DNA of 64,000 nt from Asaia bogorensis. GTDB lineage: Bacteria > Pseudomonadota > Alphaproteobacteria > Acetobacterales > Acetobacteraceae. The notes beneath the pieces were generated by a model. The model was not told the DNA's origin and did no database searches. It saw only the letters and a program-made list of their open reading frames with translations. Location of the stretch: positions 62,001-126,000 of the forward strand of contig NZ_UEGO01000031.1 of assembly GCF_900465345.1 (NCBI RefSeq), in the 5' to 3' direction. Below, piece by piece: positions 25,553-34,727 of this stretch. Both the position numbers and the translations under genes were made by a program. The first letter of the stretch is position 1. Each line of letters opens with the position of its first letter.

Positions 25553-28087
25553 ATGAAGTCCCAGCTCCATCTCATGCCCCGCCGAATTCGTGCCGTGCTG
25601 GGACCAACCAATACCGGCAAGACCCATTATGCCCTCGAGCGCATGCTGGCGCACGAATCTGGCATCATCGGCTTCCCCTTGCGCCTGCTGGCGCGTGAAA
25701 ACTACGAGCGCATGGTGCGCCTCAAGGGTGCGCGCCATGTGGCGCTTATTACGGGTGAGGAAAAGATCGTTCCCCCCGAGGCAAAATGGTTTTCCTGTAC
25801 GACCGAGGCCATGCCACTCACGCGCAAGGTCGAGTTCGTGGCCGTGGACGAGATCCAACTCAGTAGCGACCCCGACCGTGGACATGTCTTTACTGACCGG
25901 CTTCTGAATGCACGTGGCAATGTGGAGACCCTGTTTCTCGGTGCCGAGACCATGCGCCCCCTTCTGCAACGCCTTGTGCCCGGCATCGAGATCGACACGC
26001 GCCCTCGCCTCTCAAGTCTGGTCCATACGGGTCATACCAAACTCTCCCGGCTCCCTGCCCGCTCGGCCATCGTCGCGTTCTCGGCTGCCGAGGTCTACGC
26101 CATTGCGGAGATCATACGGCGCCGACGGGGCGGCTGCGCGATCATCATGGGGCAGCTCTCGCCGCGCACCCGCAATGCGCAGGTCGAGCTCTATCAGAAC
26201 AAGGATGTCGACTATCTCGTTGCGACCGACGCCATAGGCATGGGGCTGAACATGGACGTGAACCATGTTGCGCTGGCATCGCTCACAAAGTTCGACGGCG
26301 CCTCGCTTCGGCCACTGACAGCCCAGGAATGTGCCCAGATTGCCGGTCGCGCCGGGCGCGGCATGAAGGATGGCACATTCGGCACGACCGCCGAGGCGCG
26401 TCCGATGTCAGAGTCTCTTGTCGATGCGATTGAGGCGCACCGCTTTGACCCGGTCGAGCGTGTGAGCTGGCGCAACGCGGCTCTCGATTTCACCTCCCCC
26501 GACGCCCTTTATGCGAGCCTCAACGCGTCACCACCCAAACGTGGTCTGGTGGCGGGCCGCCCTGCTTCCGATGTGCTGACGCTCGAGAGTCTTTCAGGTG
26601 AGCGCGAGATCCGCGAGGCAGCGCGAGGCAGGAAGGCCACAGCCCTGCTATGGGAAGTGTGCCAGATTCCCGATTTCCGGAAACTGGGTGACGATTCCCA
26701 TGTGAGGTTGTGCCATCGTCTCTTCATGCATCTCCTGCAGGATGGGGGCATCCCCGGCGCGTGGTTCGACGCCCATATTGCCGGGTTTTCGCGCCTCGAT
26801 GGCGATATCGACACGCTGATGCATCGCCTGACCGGAATTAGGATCTGTGCCTATGTGGCGGCTCGTAGTGACTGGAGCGACCGGGCAACCCATTGGCAGG
26901 AACGTACCCGAGAAGTCGAGGATCTGCTGTCAGATGCGCTGCATGAGCGCCTGACAGCCCGGTTTGTCGATCGGCGCGCCACATCCCTCCTGCGTCGTCT
27001 CGACAGTGACGGCGCACGGGACCTGCTTTCTGCCGTGACCCGTGAGGGGCAGGTGATTGTCGAGGGCCACGCCGTCGGCACCATTGAGGGTTTCACCCTG
27101 AAGCCCGATCGTGAAGAGGCCCTTCCCGAACGCAAGCTCATGCTGCGTGCAGGGCGGCGTGCGCTGCTGCACGAAATTCCGCGACGCGTGCAGGCTCTTG
27201 TCTCCGCGTCCGACGACACCCTCTCGCTGGATGCGACCAATGGCCATATTGCCTGGGACGGCGTGGTTATCGCGCGCCTTGCCCGTGGCACGGCTCTCCT
27301 CGCGCCTTTCGTGCAAATCCTGGGTGGGGAATTTGCCGACACGAAGCAGCGCGACCTCGTCCAGGAAAGGCTGACGGCGTTCGCAGCTGCCCATATCCGC
27401 ACGACGCTAGCCCCTCTATACGCGCTGGCTGCGCAGCCCCGCCCCACGCCTGCCCTGCGCGGCCTTACCCATCGCCTGATGGAATATGGTGGTGTTGCCC
27501 CCCTTATGCCTGGCGAACCCGCCAGCCACGGAACGCAGGTGCTTGGCCATCTGCGACGTTTGGGGATACTGTTCGTCCCGCAGGGCGTCTTCATGCCTGC
27601 CCTCCTAAAGCCTGCCGCCATGACCCTGCGCTCGTTGTTGCTGGGTCTATGGCATCGCCACGCCAGTCAGAATCCTGACGCCCGTCAGATAACGATTGCC
27701 CTCCCGGTCACCGCGCCAGTTGCCTCTGCGGGCTGGGCCTGGGCTGGCGGAAGCTGGATGCGGCTGGATCGTGTGGAGAAGCTGCTGGGCGAAGTGCATC
27801 GCCTGACACGACACGGCCCCTGCCCCGCGCCGAACGATCTGGCGCAGCGCTATGGGCTGAACAAGACACAGCTACCGGAGATCTTATCCGGTCTGGGCAT
27901 ACGCCTGCGTGTGGCAGCGCCGCTATTGGCCGGTCAATTCGGGCCGCCCGTGCCCCTCATGCTTTCGGCATTGACGCCACAGGCAAAACACCGCCGTCAT
28001 TCAGGCAAACGAGCGCCCGCAAGGCCCGCTCCCCCCTCTGACAGCCCCTTCGCTGAGCTGGCCCGGCTGGGTCTGGGCGGGAGATGA
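25553..28087 (+). CDS. SUV3-like DExH-box helicase
   Basis: A large (844-residue) helicase resembling the mitochondrial degradosome helicase Suv3. Motif I is VLGPTNTGKTHYALERM, motif II is VDEIQLSSDPDRG (DEIQ rather than DEAD/DEAH), then FLGAETMRPLL, and motif VI is CAQIAGRAGRGMKDG. Suv3 uses ATP to unwind RNA for 3'-5' decay; many alphaproteobacteria carry such a protein of unproven role. The C-terminal half (residues about 450-840) is poorly conserved, with a basic tail (KHRRHSGKRAPARPAPP). Start ATG 25553 is chosen; ATG 25535 is possible. The Hsp15-like S4 gene starts 4 nt after its stop, so the two are one operon, consistent with an RNA function. Confidence 0.85.
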   Translation: MKSQLHLMPRRIRAVLGPTNTGKTHYALERMLAHESGIIGFPLRLLARENYERMVRLKGARHVALITGEEKIVPPEAKWFSCTTEAMPLTRKVEFVAVDEIQLSSDPDRGHVFTDRLLNARGNVETLFLGAETMRPLLQRLVPGIEIDTRPRLSSLVHTGHTKLSRLPARSAIVAFSAAEVYAIAEIIRRRRGGCAIIMGQLSPRTRNAQVELYQNKDVDYLVATDAIGMGLNMDVNHVALASLTKFDGASLRPLTAQECAQIAGRAGRGMKDGTFGTTAEARPMSESLVDAIEAHRFDPVERVSWRNAALDFTSPDALYASLNASPPKRGLVAGRPASDVLTLESLSGEREIREAARGRKATALLWEVCQIPDFRKLGDDSHVRLCHRLFMHLLQDGGIPGAWFDAHIAGFSRLDGDIDTLMHRLTGIRICAYVAARSDWSDRATHWQERTREVEDLLSDALHERLTARFVDRRATSLLRRLDSDGARDLLSAVTREGQVIVEGHAVGTIEGFTLKPDREEALPERKLMLRAGRRALLHEIPRRVQALVSASDDTLSLDATNGHIAWDGVVIARLARGTALLAPFVQILGGEFADTKQRDLVQERLTAFAAAHIRTTLAPLYALAAQPRPTPALRGLTHRLMEYGGVAPLMPGEPASHGTQVLGHLRRLGILFVPQGVFMPALLKPAAMTLRSLLLGLWHRHASQNPDARQITIALPVTAPVASAGWAWAGGSWMRLDRVEKLLGEVHRLTRHGPCPAPNDLAQRYGLNKTQLPEILSGLGIRLRVAAPLLAGQFGPPVPLMLSALTPQAKHRRHSGKRAPARPAPPSDSPFAELARLGLGGR

Positions 28088-28091
28088 TCTC

Positions 28092-28376
28092 ATGACTGAT
28101 GCAGAGCGTGATTATCAGCGGCTCGATCTGTGGTTGTGGCATGCCCGTGTGTGCCGCCAACGTCAGGATTGCGCCACCCTGGTGGAAAAAGGACGCATTA
28201 GGATCAATCGTCAGGTAACGACCAAGCCTCACAGCAAGATACGTGTGGGCGATGTGTTGGGACTGCCCGGTCATCCGCGCCCAGAGGTCCGTATCTGGCG
28301 TGTTCTCGCCCTTGCCGAACGCCGAGGCTCTGCCAACGATGCCGCCCTGCTTTATGAGGTTATTGGCGAGGACTGA
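28092..28376 (+). CDS. hslR: S4-domain RNA-binding protein, Hsp15-like
   Basis: A 94-residue protein made of one S4 domain: [21 protein letters not shown], then [27 protein letters not shown]. coli Hsp15 binds stalled 50S subunits with tRNA-linked nascent chains. The gene begins 4 nt after the SUV3-like helicase stop, so it is co-transcribed and co-translated with it. The symbol is by family resemblance. Confidence 0.85.
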   Translation: MTDAERDYQRLDLWLWHARVCRQRQDCATLVEKGRIRINRQVTTKPHSKIRVGDVLGLPGHPRPEVRIWRVLALAERRGSANDAALLYEVIGED

Positions 28377-28543
28377 GCCCACAAGGCAAATTTGCCGCGG
28401 CTTGTCGTAAACATATGCTTGCCAGAGACCGAAACTTCCGCCTATCTGCGGCATCCCTTATTGGAAAATCCCAGACGGCGTCTCTCTATTGCCTCCCGGG
28501 ATCCTCTCGGGCCTATGGCCCCAGCTTAAGATCGGAGACACCA

Positions 28544-28876
28544 ATGGCCTATGTGGTCACCGAAAACTGCATACGCTGCAAATACACGGATTGCGTTGAA
28601 GTCTGTCCGGTTGACTGCTTCTATGCAGGCGAGAACTTCCTCGTGATCAACCCCGATGAGTGCATCGATTGCGGCGTTTGCGAACCAGAATGCCCTGCAG
28701 AGGCCATTGTGCCTGACAGCGACGACCGTGCGACGCCCTGGCTTGAAGTCAACAGCAAATACGCTGCCGTGTGGCCCAACATCACACGCAAGATCGATGC
28801 CATGCCGGACGCCGATGAGTGGAAAGATAAACCCGGCAAGGATGCCATGCTCTCGCCGGAGCCGCACAAGGACTGA
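28544..28876 (+). CDS. fdxA: 7Fe ferredoxin FdxA
   Basis: A 110-residue ferredoxin with a [3Fe-4S] and a [4Fe-4S] cluster. Cys spacing follows Azotobacter ferredoxin I offset by one: C9, C17 and C50 for the 3Fe cluster, and C21, C40, C43 and C46 for the 4Fe cluster; extra Cys at 12 and 25. The C-terminal extension ([19 protein letters not shown]) is typical of FdxA. ATG 28544 with CGGAGAC upstream is the start; the preceding 43 codons of the frame are not ferredoxin. It probably carries electrons to low-potential enzymes. A clear terminator follows. Confidence 0.96.
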   Translation: MAYVVTENCIRCKYTDCVEVCPVDCFYAGENFLVINPDECIDCGVCEPECPAEAIVPDSDDRATPWLEVNSKYAAVWPNITRKIDAMPDADEWKDKPGKDAMLSPEPHKD

Positions 28877-28901
28877 GAGACGTCATGCGTTTCTGAGAAA
28901 G

Positions 28902-28928
28902 GCCCGATCATCGATCGGGCTTTTTTTT
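28902..28928 (+). terminator. Intrinsic terminator of fdxA
   Basis: GCCCGATC-ATC-GATCGGGC perfect stem followed by eight T residues, 25 nt after the fdxA stop. Confidence 0.93.
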
Positions 28929-29040
28929 GTATCTGCTATCCGTGTCACCAGAGCGGCAGTCCGTTGCAGTTTCCTCGGCCACTGGCAGACAAGACCGCAG
29001 ATCTGTCACGGCAGGCAGGGCCGCTGGGCAACGTTGCCAA

Positions 29041-29077
29041 AAGAAAAGGCCCGGGGAAGAAATCCCCCGGGCCTTTT
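29041..29077 (-). terminator. Intrinsic terminator of the cyo operon
   Basis: A 13-bp stem AAAAGGCCCGGGG / CCCCGGGCCTTTT with an 8-nt loop; on the minus strand it is followed by TTTTCTTTT. It lies 65 nt after the cyoD stop. The span between it and the fdxA terminator shows nothing coding. Confidence 0.88.
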
Positions 29078-29143
29078 CCGTTTCACCGGCATGATCGACT
29101 TCCGGCGCATCCCTTAGCGGAATACGCCAGAAGACAGATCGCG

Positions 29144-29479
29144 TCAGCGCGACATCATGTTCATGCTGACGTCGTGGATGATGAAGATCGTTCCACCGAC
29201 AATGATCAGCACGCAGATAACTGCGAAGGCAAATGCCGTGTTGTTCCAGGACTGGCTCGAGCTGCTGTTCATGTGCAGGAAGTAGATCAGATGCACAAAG
29301 ATCTGAACCACCGCCAGCGCGGCAATGACACCAAAGGTCACGCCGGGGGTCATGAGGTGCATCTCGACAATAGCGAAAGCCGCTACCGTCAGGATGGCTG
29401 CAATCACGAAGCCGATGATGTACGAGGCGAAGCTGCCGTGAGACTCGCCTTCGTGTTGATGGGTCGATGCTTGGCTCAT
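29144..29479 (-). CDS. cyoD: Cytochrome o ubiquinol oxidase subunit IV
   Basis: A 111-residue protein with three membrane helices (ASYIIGFVIAAILTVAAFAIV, FGVIAALAVVQIFVHLIYFLH and AFAFAVICVLIIVGGTIFII), the CyoD fold. It supports assembly of the CuB-containing centre. ATG 29479 shares its A with the cyoC stop (TGATG), so translation is coupled; the upstream 27 codons of the frame belong to cyoC antisense frames and are ignored. Last gene of cyoABCD. Confidence 0.95.
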   Translation of the reverse strand: MSQASTHQHEGESHGSFASYIIGFVIAAILTVAAFAIVEMHLMTPGVTFGVIAALAVVQIFVHLIYFLHMNSSSSQSWNNTAFAFAVICVLIIVGGTIFIIHDVSMNMMSR

Positions 29480-30096
29480 CAGATCACACTCAACAGATAA
29501 ACGAAGGTGAACACGCAGATCCAGACGATATCCAGGAAGTGCCAGAAGAGGCTCAGGCACTGGAGCTTGTCCATATAGCGTGTGCTGAAAACCTGCGAGC
29601 TGAAGCTCTGGACCATGATGACGGCGATCCAGACCAGACCACAGGTGACGTGAAGACCATGCGTCGCCACCAGCGTGAAGAATGCGGAAAGGAACGCAGA
29701 GCGATCCGGACCGGCACCTTCATGGATGAGGTGAGCGAATTCACGGACTTCGAGAACAAGGAAGCCGAGGCCGAGCACGAAGGTGATGGCGAGCCATGCA
29801 AGCACGGCACCCTGCTTGCGGGCATAAGCCGAAAGCATACCGAAACCGAAGGTGATCGAGCTGAGCAGGAGGAGGGCTGTTTCCAGCCCCACCCCGTTCA
29901 GATCAAACAGCTCCTTGCCCGTTGGGCCACCAGCGAACTGGGTGCGCATGACAGCGAAGGTGGCGAACAGCGTCCCGAACAGGAGGCAGTCCGTCATCAG
30001 ATAGATCCAGAAACCAAACACGTTGTTCGTGTGATGGTGTTCGTGATCATCAATGCCGTGTGCGGTGCCGTGTGGCGTTGCTGAGATATTTGCCAT
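29479..30096 (-). CDS. cyoC: Cytochrome o ubiquinol oxidase subunit III
   Basis: A 205-residue subunit III with five helices. Visible: FGFWIYLMTDCLLFGTLFAT, REFAHLIHEGAGPDRSAF and HGLHVTCGLVWIAVIM, ending in FWHFLDIVWICVFTFVYLL, all typical of CyoC. The His-rich N-terminus (DDHEHHH) is soluble. It starts 2 nt after cyoB and overlaps cyoD by the TGATG junction. Confidence 0.96.
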   Translation of the reverse strand: MANISATPHGTAHGIDDHEHHHTNNVFGFWIYLMTDCLLFGTLFATFAVMRTQFAGGPTGKELFDLNGVGLETALLLLSSITFGFGMLSAYARKQGAVLAWLAITFVLGLGFLVLEVREFAHLIHEGAGPDRSAFLSAFFTLVATHGLHVTCGLVWIAVIMVQSFSSQVFSTRYMDKLQCLSLFWHFLDIVWICVFTFVYLLSVI

Positions 30097-30098
30097 TG

Positions 30099-32087
30099 TT
30101 ATTCTGCCGCCTGTGCTGTCAGCGAGCGGACATAGTTTGCCTGGTCGCGTTCGATTTCGCTGACCGGGACATAGTAGTCCACATCATTGTTGAAGCTGCG
30201 CAGGATGACTGTCGCGAACACGCCAACCAGGGCGAGCGCTGCAAGCCACCAGATCCACCAGATCGCTGCGAAACCGAGCACGAAGCTGAAGGCACCGACA
30301 AAGAAGCCGGCAGCCGTGTTCTTCGGCATATGGATCGGTGCAAGCACCTTACCCTCATAGCTGCGACGGCCCATCTGCTTCTCGGTATGGAACGTATCGA
30401 TACCGTGAACATCAGGGAGGACGGCGAAGTTATAGGCGGGCGGGGGCGAGGACATCGACCATTCGAGCGTACGTGCGTTCCACGGATCACCCGTGAAGTC
30501 ACGGTTCTCGGCCAGATTACGATCGCGGATCGAGACATAGATCTGCATCAGCTGGCAAACAACGCCCACTGCAATGACGGCGGCGCCGGCAGCAGCGATG
30601 AGCATCTGAACATGCCAGTCAGCATTGTCGTAATGGTTCATACGACGGGTCATGCCTTCGAAGCCGGCAATATAGAGCGGCACGAATGCAAGGTAGAAAC
30701 CGACGAACCAGCACCAGAAGGCGCGCTTGCCCCAGGACTCGTTCATCTTGAAGCCGAGAACCTTCGGCCACCAGAAGTTCAGACCTGCGACGTAACCGAA
30801 ATACACACCGCCGATGATGACGTTGTGGAAGTGAGCGATCAGGAACAGCGAGTTATGCAGCACGAAGTCGGCTGCCGGCATCGCCATCATGACGCCCGTC
30901 ATGCCACCGATGGAGAAGGTGACCATGAAGCCAACGACCCAGTACATGATGCCGTTGAACTGGATACGGCCCTTGTACATGGTGAACAGCCAGTTGAAGA
31001 TCTTCACGCCCGTCGGGACGGCGATGATCATCGTGGCAACACCGAAGAAGGCGTTGACGTTCGGGCCTGCGCCCATGGTGAAGAAGTGGTGAGCCCAGAC
31101 GATGAAGGAGAGAACGCCGATCGCGAGCGTGGCGTAAACCATCACGCGGTAGCCAAACAGGGGCTTGCGCGAGAATGTCTGGGTGATTTCCGAGAACACA
31201 CCGAAGGCCGGCAGAACCAGAATGTAAACTTCCGGGTGGCCCCACGTCCAGATGAGCGAGAGATACAGCTGAACGCTGCCGCCGCCATCATTGGTGAAGA
31301 AGTGCATACCCAGGTAACGGTCAAGCGCGAGCTCGGCCAGGGTGACTGTCAGAACCGGGAAGACTGCCATGATCAGAACGACCGTGACGAGAGCCGTCCA
31401 GGTGAACACGGGGAGCTTCATCCAGCCCATGCCCGGTGCGCGCATCTTCACGATGGTGACGAAGAAGTTCACGCCAGTCAGCAACGTGCCGACACCGGCA
31501 AGCTGCACGGCCCAGATGTAGTAATCCACACCGACGCCAGGGCTGAACTGCTGCTCGGACAGCGGCGGATAGACCAGCCAGCCACACTGAGCGAATTCAC
31601 CAATGAAGAGCGAGACGTTGATCAGAACAGCGCTGATCGTGGTCATCCAGAAGCTCAGCGAGTTCAGGAACGGGAACGCCACGTCGCGTGCGCCGATCTG
31701 CAGCGGCACGATGACATTGAGCAGACCCGTCATGAACGCCATGGCCATGAAGAAGATCATGATGGTGCCATGGGCCGAGAAGATCTGGTCGTAATGGTGC
31801 GGGGGCAGATAGCCCGGGTTACCATTATAGGCCAGCGCAAGCTGGCTGCGCATCATGATGGCGTCGGCAAAGCCGCGGAACAGCATGACGAGGGCCAGTA
31901 CGATGTACATGATGCCCAGACGCTTGTGGTCGACCGAGGTCAGCCATTCACGCCACAGATAGCCCCATTTGCCGAAATAGGTGATGGCACCCAGTACGGC
32001 GAGCGCGACGATAACAACACCTGAGAACGTGCCGACGAGAATAGGCACATCCAGCGGTATCGCCGAAAGTGTTAACTTACCTAGCAT
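30099..32087 (-). CDS. cyoB: Cytochrome o ubiquinol oxidase subunit I
   Basis: The catalytic subunit of the heme-copper quinol oxidase, 662 residues. Residue numbers coincide with E. coli CyoB: H106 and H421 for the low-spin heme, H284-Y288 crosslink with H333 and H334 for CuB, and H419 for the high-spin heme. The proton paths are intact (D135, E286, K362) and so are the quinol-site residues R71, D75, H98 and Q101. It reduces O2 to water and pumps protons. Acetic acid bacteria often carry heme A instead of O in this type; the sequence does not decide. Gaps to cyoA and cyoC are 6 and 2 nt. Confidence 0.98.
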   Translation of the reverse strand: MLGKLTLSAIPLDVPILVGTFSGVVIVALAVLGAITYFGKWGYLWREWLTSVDHKRLGIMYIVLALVMLFRGFADAIMMRSQLALAYNGNPGYLPPHHYDQIFSAHGTIMIFFMAMAFMTGLLNVIVPLQIGARDVAFPFLNSLSFWMTTISAVLINVSLFIGEFAQCGWLVYPPLSEQQFSPGVGVDYYIWAVQLAGVGTLLTGVNFFVTIVKMRAPGMGWMKLPVFTWTALVTVVLIMAVFPVLTVTLAELALDRYLGMHFFTNDGGGSVQLYLSLIWTWGHPEVYILVLPAFGVFSEITQTFSRKPLFGYRVMVYATLAIGVLSFIVWAHHFFTMGAGPNVNAFFGVATMIIAVPTGVKIFNWLFTMYKGRIQFNGIMYWVVGFMVTFSIGGMTGVMMAMPAADFVLHNSLFLIAHFHNVIIGGVYFGYVAGLNFWWPKVLGFKMNESWGKRAFWCWFVGFYLAFVPLYIAGFEGMTRRMNHYDNADWHVQMLIAAAGAAVIAVGVVCQLMQIYVSIRDRNLAENRDFTGDPWNARTLEWSMSSPPPAYNFAVLPDVHGIDTFHTEKQMGRRSYEGKVLAPIHMPKNTAAGFFVGAFSFVLGFAAIWWIWWLAALALVGVFATVILRSFNNDVDYYVPVSEIERDQANYVRSLTAQAAE

Positions 32088-32093
32088 GTGTCC

Positions 32094-33023
32094 CTATTCC
32101 TTCATCTGCATGTCGGACATGGCGGACTGCATGTGCATGACCTGACCTGTCGACTTGTCGATGACCGTACCGTTATTGTACTTGGCCACGATGCTGTCGA
32201 AGAGGTTTGGCTGAACATGCGCGAAATACTTCACCGGTGCTGCTTCCTGCGGAGCGGCGACCTGCGGATAGTCAGCTGAGTCGAGCGAGTCAGACGCGCC
32301 CTTCACCTTCTCCACCCACTGATTGAAATCGTCATCCGTCATGGCGAGCGTGCGGAACTTCATGTCAGAGAAGCCGCGGCCCGTGTAGTGCGCTGCTTCA
32401 CCCAGGTAATCGCCCGGCGCGCTGGCCAGAAGATGGAGCTGCGTCTGCATGCCAGCCATGGCATAGACCTGCGAGCCCAGACGCGGGATGAAGAACGACG
32501 TCATGACCGAGTCAGACGTGATGCGGAAGTTGATCGGCGTGTTGACCGGCACAGCAAGCTGATTGACCGTTGCAATCCCCTGGTCAGGGTAGATGAACAG
32601 CCATTTCCAGTCGAGTGCGACAACTTCGACATTCAGAGGCTTGCGCCCGGCGGCTTCAGCCGAGTGCAGCGGGCGATAGGGGTCGAGCGTGTAGCTCGTC
32701 CAGATCGCGATCGCACCCAGAATGACGATCACAACAGCAGGCACACCCCAGACGAAGAATTCGATCTTGGTCGAGTGGTCCCAGTTCGGCAGGTATTCGG
32801 CCGATGTGTTGCTCTCGCGATACTTCCAGGCGAAGTAGAGTGTCATGATGATGACCGGGATAACGATGCAAAGCATCACGCCCAGTTCGATCAGGATGAC
32901 GTTACGGTTCTGAAGCCCTACGGGCCCACGCGGATCGAGAAGATCCAGCGTACACCCGGAAAGGAAAAACGCCGGCGCCAGCGGCAGAAGCCGCCGCAAC
33001 TTCGGCAAGAGTCTATTGTTCAT
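32094..33023 (-). CDS. cyoA: Cytochrome o ubiquinol oxidase subunit II (lipoprotein)
   Basis: Subunit II, 309 residues. A lipobox LSGC places the lipidated Cys at 24, followed by two membrane helices (LIELGVMLCIVIPVIIMTLYF and FFVWGVPAVVIVILGAIAIW) and a cupredoxin-like periplasmic domain. The CuA ligands of cytochrome c oxidase are absent, consistent with a quinol oxidase. The C-terminal about 60 residues after the cupredoxin domain (PQVAAPQEAAPVKYF onward) match the CyoA tail. First gene of the operon; start ATG 33023 after GCGGGGCAG. Confidence 0.96.
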   Translation of the reverse strand: MNNRLLPKLRRLLPLAPAFFLSGCTLDLLDPRGPVGLQNRNVILIELGVMLCIVIPVIIMTLYFAWKYRESNTSAEYLPNWDHSTKIEFFVWGVPAVVIVILGAIAIWTSYTLDPYRPLHSAEAAGRKPLNVEVVALDWKWLFIYPDQGIATVNQLAVPVNTPINFRITSDSVMTSFFIPRLGSQVYAMAGMQTQLHLLASAPGDYLGEAAHYTGRGFSDMKFRTLAMTDDDFNQWVEKVKGASDSLDSADYPQVAAPQEAAPVKYFAHVQPNLFDSIVAKYNNGTVIDKSTGQVMHMQSAMSDMQMKE

Positions 33024-33562
33024 TGTCTGCCCCGCTCGTTGAACCGACCGTCAAGCTTTTTGGCTGCGCTACGCTGCCGCTGAACCCGACCACGGCTTGG
33101 TCGAACATGGCGACAACACCTTCAGGGGATGTCATCCATCTCTCCTATTCCAGTGAACGATACGTATCGCGCCGCAACGTGACATCATCATACGACCGGG
33201 ATCGTATGAAGACGTAACGTTACGTCTGCCGGTGGCTGTAAACGCTCCGACCACAACACGTCTCATCCTTGCCTCGCCTTGCTTCGGCAAGGCGATCGAC
33301 CGGTTGATCAACCGCCTGCCTGCACGCTGGGCATCAGCGCCCAGCTCTGTTCTGTTGTTTCCGCCCGATTGATCTGCAAAGCAAGCACTGATCATGACTT
33401 TTCATGGGGCTGTTCACAATTTGAACACAAGTCTTCATCTTTAGAATCAGGACCTTAGCGCACATTATCGCTTTTCTGCCGTAATTCATTGCGGATTTTT
33501 TAGATTCAGTTCAGACAGAAATGACAAGTTATCCAGACCGAAATAGTCTGAATAAACAAAAA

Positions 33563-33585
33563 GGGGCGTGCCTGTGACACGCCCC
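33563..33585 (-). terminator. Intrinsic terminator of the BI-1 gene
   Basis: GGGGCGTG / CACGCCCC stem with a 7-nt loop; on the minus strand it is followed by TTTTTGTTT. About 30 nt after the BI-1 stop. Confidence 0.88.
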
Positions 33586-33598
33586 CTCAAATAAACGA

Positions 33599-33612
33599 TT
33601 GATCTAGATCAG
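33599..33612. promoter_or_regulatory. FNR/CRP-like dyad TTGATCTAGATCAG
   Basis: Matches the FNR consensus TTGAT-N4-ATCAA at 9 of 10 positions. It lies between the BI-1 stop codon and its terminator, 576 bp from the cyoA start, an unusual place for a working promoter site, so function is uncertain. Confidence 0.25.
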
Positions 33613-33615
33613 TAG

Positions 33616-34398
33616 TCAGCTGTTGTTATTATTACGCACGCCCATGAACTGGAGCAAAAAGGTGAAGAGGTTGATAAAGTTCAGATAAAGCGAAAGCGCA
33701 TCATAAACACTGCGCTTGCCCATTTCCTCCGGCCCCACATAGGACAGGTAGTATTGATAGGTTGCGCGGATACGCTGCGTGTCGAACGCTGTCAGGACCG
33801 TAAACAGCACCACTCCTATGAGGCTCACCATGAACGACATGGCGGGGCTGTGCAGGAACATGTTGACCAGGCTGGCGATGACCAGACCGATAAGCCCCAT
33901 GAACAGGAACGAGCCAAGCGAACTCAGATCACGTCGGGTCGTGTAGCCCCATAGTGACATCGCAGCAAATGTTGCTGCCGTGACAAAGAACGTGCTCGCC
34001 ACGGAGGTATGGGTGTAAACGAGCAGAATGTTCGACAGGCTGGCGCCCATGACGGCGCAGAATGCCCAGAACAGCCCCTGTGCCGCCTGACGCGACAGGC
34101 GGTTCACGCCGAATGACATGACCATGACAAATGCCAGAGGGGCGAAGATCGTGAGCATTCCCAGCCCCGTCGGACGGGTCAGGATGCCACCCGGCGTCAG
34201 AACCTGCTGGAAGAAGAGGTCGCGCAACGAGGTTTCGGCCACGGCATAGGCCACGAAACCGGTCAGAACCAGCCCCGCTGTCATCCAGTTATAAACGCTG
34301 AGCATGTAGGCGCGCAAACCGGCATCGACCGTATCGACCCTGGCGGCTCCGGTGTTACCCGAGGTATTACCAGATCGAGAATTTGGAACGAAAGCCAT
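33616..34398 (-). CDS. Bax inhibitor-1/YccA family membrane protein
   Basis: A 260-residue protein with seven hydrophobic segments and the BI-1 pattern: an N-terminal soluble stretch (Asn/Gly/Ser-rich), LRAYMLSVYNWMTAGLVLTG, then helices ending in YDALSLYLNFINLFTFLLQ with charged neighbours. Bacterial members behave as pH-sensitive calcium-leak channels (BsYetJ) or interact with FtsH (E. coli YccA). The C-terminus is an Asn run (RNNNNS). It is followed by a clear terminator. Confidence 0.9.
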   Translation of the reverse strand: MAFVPNSRSGNTSGNTGAARVDTVDAGLRAYMLSVYNWMTAGLVLTGFVAYAVAETSLRDLFFQQVLTPGGILTRPTGLGMLTIFAPLAFVMVMSFGVNRLSRQAAQGLFWAFCAVMGASLSNILLVYTHTSVASTFFVTAATFAAMSLWGYTTRRDLSSLGSFLFMGLIGLVIASLVNMFLHSPAMSFMVSLIGVVLFTVLTAFDTQRIRATYQYYLSYVGPEEMGKRSVYDALSLYLNFINLFTFLLQFMGVRNNNNS

Positions 34399-34727
34399 GA
34401 CACCCTTTCCTGAGATTTGGCCGAACTGGCCTTGTGTTTCTTCAATGTGGCGCTTTTAGCATAGTGGTCAAGTCGGCCGCGAGGAACGACATTCTAAGAT
34501 ACATTCACCGCACTTGCCGAAACCGCTGCGATGCGGTGCGTTATAGGCTGTGACGTTACGACAGAACGGATCTCATACGCCATTGAATTGACTCGTATCC
34601 TCATTTTGTGCCCCACGCCGCATCCTGCATGTCGGCTTTGCGCCTGCCCTCTCTGATCCGGTCCCTGCGGGGCTATCCTTCCGCCCAAGGGCCACTCTTG
34701 GCTCATCCCGCCTGACAGGAAGTGTTC
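34399..34727. other. Divergent intergenic region between BI-1 gene and thpR
   Basis: About 330 bp with promoters for both genes presumed. I see a short GGCC-GAACT-GGCC repeat near the BI-1 start and ACCGC-TGCGAT-GCGGT near 34525-34540, but no recognised regulator site and no convincing gene. A 70-codon minus frame here has no features of a protein. Confidence 0.4.

Larger units (their letters stand above)
33024..33615. other. 590-bp intergenic region upstream of cyoA, rich in inverted repeats
   Basis: No credible gene. It must carry the cyo promoter and the terminator of the BI-1 gene. Inverted repeats seen: CGATACGTATCG at 33158-33169; 20-bp arms at 33176-33195 and 33202-33221 (17 of 20 matching); GACGTAACGTTACGTC at 33211-33226; CGCCTTGC-TTCG-GCAAGGCG at 33275-33294; CGGTTGATCAACCG at 33301-33314; GCTGGGC/GCCCAGC at 33326-33345; TGTTCA/TGAACA at 33411-33427. 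Could be operator sites, a structured 5' leader or a small RNA. The 87-codon minus-strand frame across it follows the repeats and is not taken as a gene. Confidence 0.6.

Noticed and set aside
30060-32024. A 654-codon plus-strand frame antisense to cyoB and cyoC
   Set aside because: It is the shadow of strongly conserved genes; the protein is rich in His, Asp and Arg with no domain, as expected from codon bias of the opposite strand.
33132-33395. An 87-codon minus-strand frame in the cyo upstream region
   Set aside because: Its sequence is a by-product of the inverted repeats (similar peptides appear on both strands) and it has no start context.
34494-34706. A 70-codon minus-strand frame between BI-1 gene and thpR
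   Set aside because: No ribosome site and no protein-like features.
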